This document shows, one piece after another, positions 34,814-36,416 of a DNA stretch of 36,416 bases. The DNA comes from SLLW01 sp964388615 (lineage in GTDB: Bacteria > Bacteroidota > Rhodothermia > Balneolales > Natronogracilivirgulaceae): assembly GCA_964388615.1 (NCBI GenBank), contig CAYMBG010000015.1, positions 1-36,416 on the forward strand. The letters are read 5' to 3'. How positions within the stretch are numbered: position 1 is the first letter of the stretch; the number at the start of each line of letters is the position of its first letter. The notes below the pieces were generated by a model. The model searched no databases. It was not told where the DNA came from and saw only the letters and a program-made list of their open reading frames with translations. A program made the position numbers and the translations under genes.

Positions 34814-36022
34814 CTAAGCTCCGATTGCTCTGGTTACCTCTTCTGCAGCTTCCTTAAGCAAGACTGCGGAAATGACATTCAAACCGCTCTGGTCAATCAG
34901 TGCTTTGCCTTCCTCGGCGTTGGTTCCCTGCAGGCGGACGATAATCGGTATATTTTTTAATTTATTTGCGATTTCCGGGTCTTTCACGGCTTCAATGATG
35001 CCGTTGGCCACCCGGTCACATCTGACAATCCCTCCAAAAATATTGATCAATATCGCTTCTACATTGGGGTCTTTTAGTATGATCCGAAAGCCGTTCCGTA
35101 CCGTATCCACGTTGGCGCCTCCTCCCACATCCAAAAAATTTGCAGGTTCACCACCAGCAAGCTTGATGATATCCATAGTCGCCATCGCCAGGCCGGCTCC
35201 ATTAACCATGCATCCAACGTTACCGTCCAGTTTGATGTAATTCAAGTTAGAGGCACCGGCTTCCAGTTCCAGGGGATCCTCCTCAGATTCATCGCGCAGT
35301 TCAGCGATTTCGGACTGGCGGTATAGCGCATTGTCATCAAAGTTCATTTTCGCATCCAATGCCATTACCTCGCCGTCGCCGGTTAATGCCAGCGGATTAA
35401 TCTCAATCAAGGAGGCGTCGGTCGCCTCGAAAGCCTTATACAGTGCGGAAATAAATGCAACTGCTTTCTTGAAAGAGTCACCATGGAGTCCGAGTGCGAA
35501 TGCCAGTCGCCGCGCTTGATTGGGTTGAAGCGGAAAGCCGGGTTCCACCCATTCCTTTACAATTTTATCCGGAGTTTCTGCGGCTACTTTTTCGATTTCA
35601 ACGCCTCCCTCGGTGGAGACCATGATCACGTTTTGATCCCGGGTCCGGTCCATGGTCACACCCACATAGTACTCTTTTGCGATATCAATGCCTTCCGTGA
35701 CGTAGAGCCGCTCAATGTTCTTGCCGGCCTCGCCGGTCTGGATGGTTACCAGGGTATCACCAAACAGGGAATCGGCGGCTTCCTTCACCTCATCCACACT
35801 TCTGGCTAATATCACTCCGTTTGCACCGGAGGATTTCGTTTTCCCCTTTCCCCGGCCACCTGCATGGATTTGTGCCTTTACAACAAAGAGTGTCGCACCT
35901 TTTTTCTGAAGCTTTTCGGCTGCTTTAACAGCTTCCCCGGTATTAAAAGCGGATATCCCTTCCGGAACGTTGACTTGGTAGGCATCTAATATTTCTTTGG
36001 CCTGATATTCGTGGATGTTCAT
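34814..36022 (-). CDS. sucC: Succinyl-CoA ligase [ADP-forming] subunit beta SucC
   Basis: A 402-residue ATP-grasp subunit of the TCA-cycle succinyl-CoA synthetase. MNIHEYQAKEIL is the family start, then AQIHAGGRGKGK, the metal-binding EINPLALT, the nucleotide/substrate segment LDGNVGCMVNGAGLAMATMD, FLDVGGGAN and INIFGGIVRCD. The frame is open upstream to 36115, but the extra 31 residues do not fit the family, so ATG 36022 is the start. sucD is not adjacent, as is common when the two subunits are separated. It is convergent with bshA. Confidence 0.95.
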   Translation of the reverse strand: MNIHEYQAKEILDAYQVNVPEGISAFNTGEAVKAAEKLQKKGATLFVVKAQIHAGGRGKGKTKSSGANGVILARSVDEVKEAADSLFGDTLVTIQTGEAGKNIERLYVTEGIDIAKEYYVGVTMDRTRDQNVIMVSTEGGVEIEKVAAETPDKIVKEWVEPGFPLQPNQARRLAFALGLHGDSFKKAVAFISALYKAFEATDASLIEINPLALTGDGEVMALDAKMNFDDNALYRQSEIAELRDESEEDPLELEAGASNLNYIKLDGNVGCMVNGAGLAMATMDIIKLAGGEPANFLDVGGGANVDTVRNGFRIILKDPNVEAILINIFGGIVRCDRVANGIIEAVKDPEIANKLKNIPIIVRLQGTNAEEGKALIDQSGLNVISAVLLKEAAEEVTRAIGA

Positions 36023-36332
36023 GGATAATGTTGGTTTGTTATGGTAAAAATCTGTATTGCTCCGGAAGATAAACAGGGTTGGTTTAAATTTACAAAGTTT
36101 ACGCATAGATACCATGAATGAATGTGATTTGCCATAAGCAGTTGTAAGTCAGTCTTTTTTTTAGTTCCTTTTCAGGAAAGAGCTTGTTTTAAATAGAGAA
36201 AGCCTCCGTGTACGGATTTTCATATGGGCAGGATAAATCTGATCACGGGGCCCGATGAAGTGTATAAACATGAGGGATAAGCGAGCCGCTACTGCGTGGT
36301 GATGTCAGGCGCTGTACAGGCACTAATTTCAA
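36023..36332. other. Intergenic region between divergent sucC and the last gene
   Basis: About 310 bases with no supported gene. Small palindromes are visible, TCCGT-GT-ACGGA near 36207 and GGGGCCC near 36248, and a TTCCT/AGGAA hairpin near 36165. None has the context of a terminator. I recognise no riboswitch core or tRNA. Confidence 0.4.
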
Positions 36333-36416
36333 ATGAAAGAATACTACAAATACCACCCGCTTCGACTGAATCCACTGAATATTACCATCCTCTACCTGTT
36401 GCTTGGTTTCATATGG
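36333..36416 (+). CDS. 5' end of a membrane protein, possibly a sensor kinase
   Basis: An ATG at 36333 starts 28 codons that run off the window. The peptide has a short basic, aromatic start (MKEYYKYHPLRLN) and then a hydrophobic helix (ITILYLLLGFIW). YLLLGFIW resembles the first helix of some PAS-containing sensor kinases (YLIFGLLWILFSD-type), but the fragment is too short to be sure. It is divergent from sucC. Confidence 0.45.
   Translation, partial: MKEYYKYHPLRLNPLNITILYLLLGFIW

Noticed and set aside
36160..36180. Hairpin TTCCT/AGGAA near a T-run downstream of sucC's start
   Set aside because: The T-run precedes the hairpin on the plus strand and becomes an A-run on the minus strand, so it is not an intrinsic terminator.

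Overview
The window reads as a chromosomal segment of a free-living FCB-group bacterium, most likely close to Bacteroidota/Balneolota/Rhodothermota. Reasons: a Bat (aerotolerance) gene block, a large Reg_prop/Y_Y_Y sensor kinase, a BshA-type bacillithiol glycosyltransferase, very few Shine-Dalgarno sequences, several TTG/GTG starts, and a TTTG-N19-TAATTTAC promoter of the Bacteroidota type in front of secG. I see no phage, insertion sequence, CRISPR array, tRNA or rRNA. Most genes are housekeeping. The phylum call is inference.

Layout. 1-2183 (-): 3'-truncated membrane protein with an embedded spermidine-synthase-like domain. 2184-2608: gene-poor stretch with a possible response-regulator remnant. 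2609-3541 (+): Tat-exported aldo/keto reductase. 3701-7195 (-): HisKA_2 histidine kinase with a degenerate receiver, then an NmrA/DUF2867 SDR protein. 7416-8861 (+): flavin disulfide-oxidoreductase homologue that has lost its redox cysteines. 8944-12246 (+): 14-blade propeller sensor kinase just behind a near-perfect sigma-54 site. 12216-16125 (-): rimO, a possible microprotein, an RsmF-like rRNA methyltransferase and an MscS channel. 16234-16620 (+): secG. 16640-17320 (-): SRAP/YedK. 17441-21544 (+): CPBP protease, DEAD-box helicase with a long disordered tail, M48 protease. 21609-23075 (-): split SpmA/SpmB pair. 23202-27581 (+): trans-sulfuration PLP enzyme, E2 acyltransferase, panC, panD. 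27694-29076 (-): M20 dipeptidase. 29110-32444 (-): batE, batD and a 5'-truncated batC. 32445-32544: 100-N assembly gap. 32545-33290 (-): yebC, clipped by the gap. 33646-34800 (+): bshA. 34814-36022 (-): sucC. 36333 to the end (+): start of a membrane protein.

Functional links. panC and panD make pantothenate for CoA, and the E2 and SucC proteins use CoA thioesters. batC-batD-batE overlap one another and form one transcription unit. rimO and the RsmF-like enzyme both modify the small ribosomal subunit or its RNA. SecG serves protein export.

No clearly new multi-gene system is visible. The most distinctive points are single-gene departures from family rules: the cysteine-free oxidoreductase, the receiver without its phospho-acceptor, the spermidine-synthase fold without its active-site aspartates, the sigma-54 site that would give an almost leaderless mRNA, and the split, insertion-bearing SpmA.
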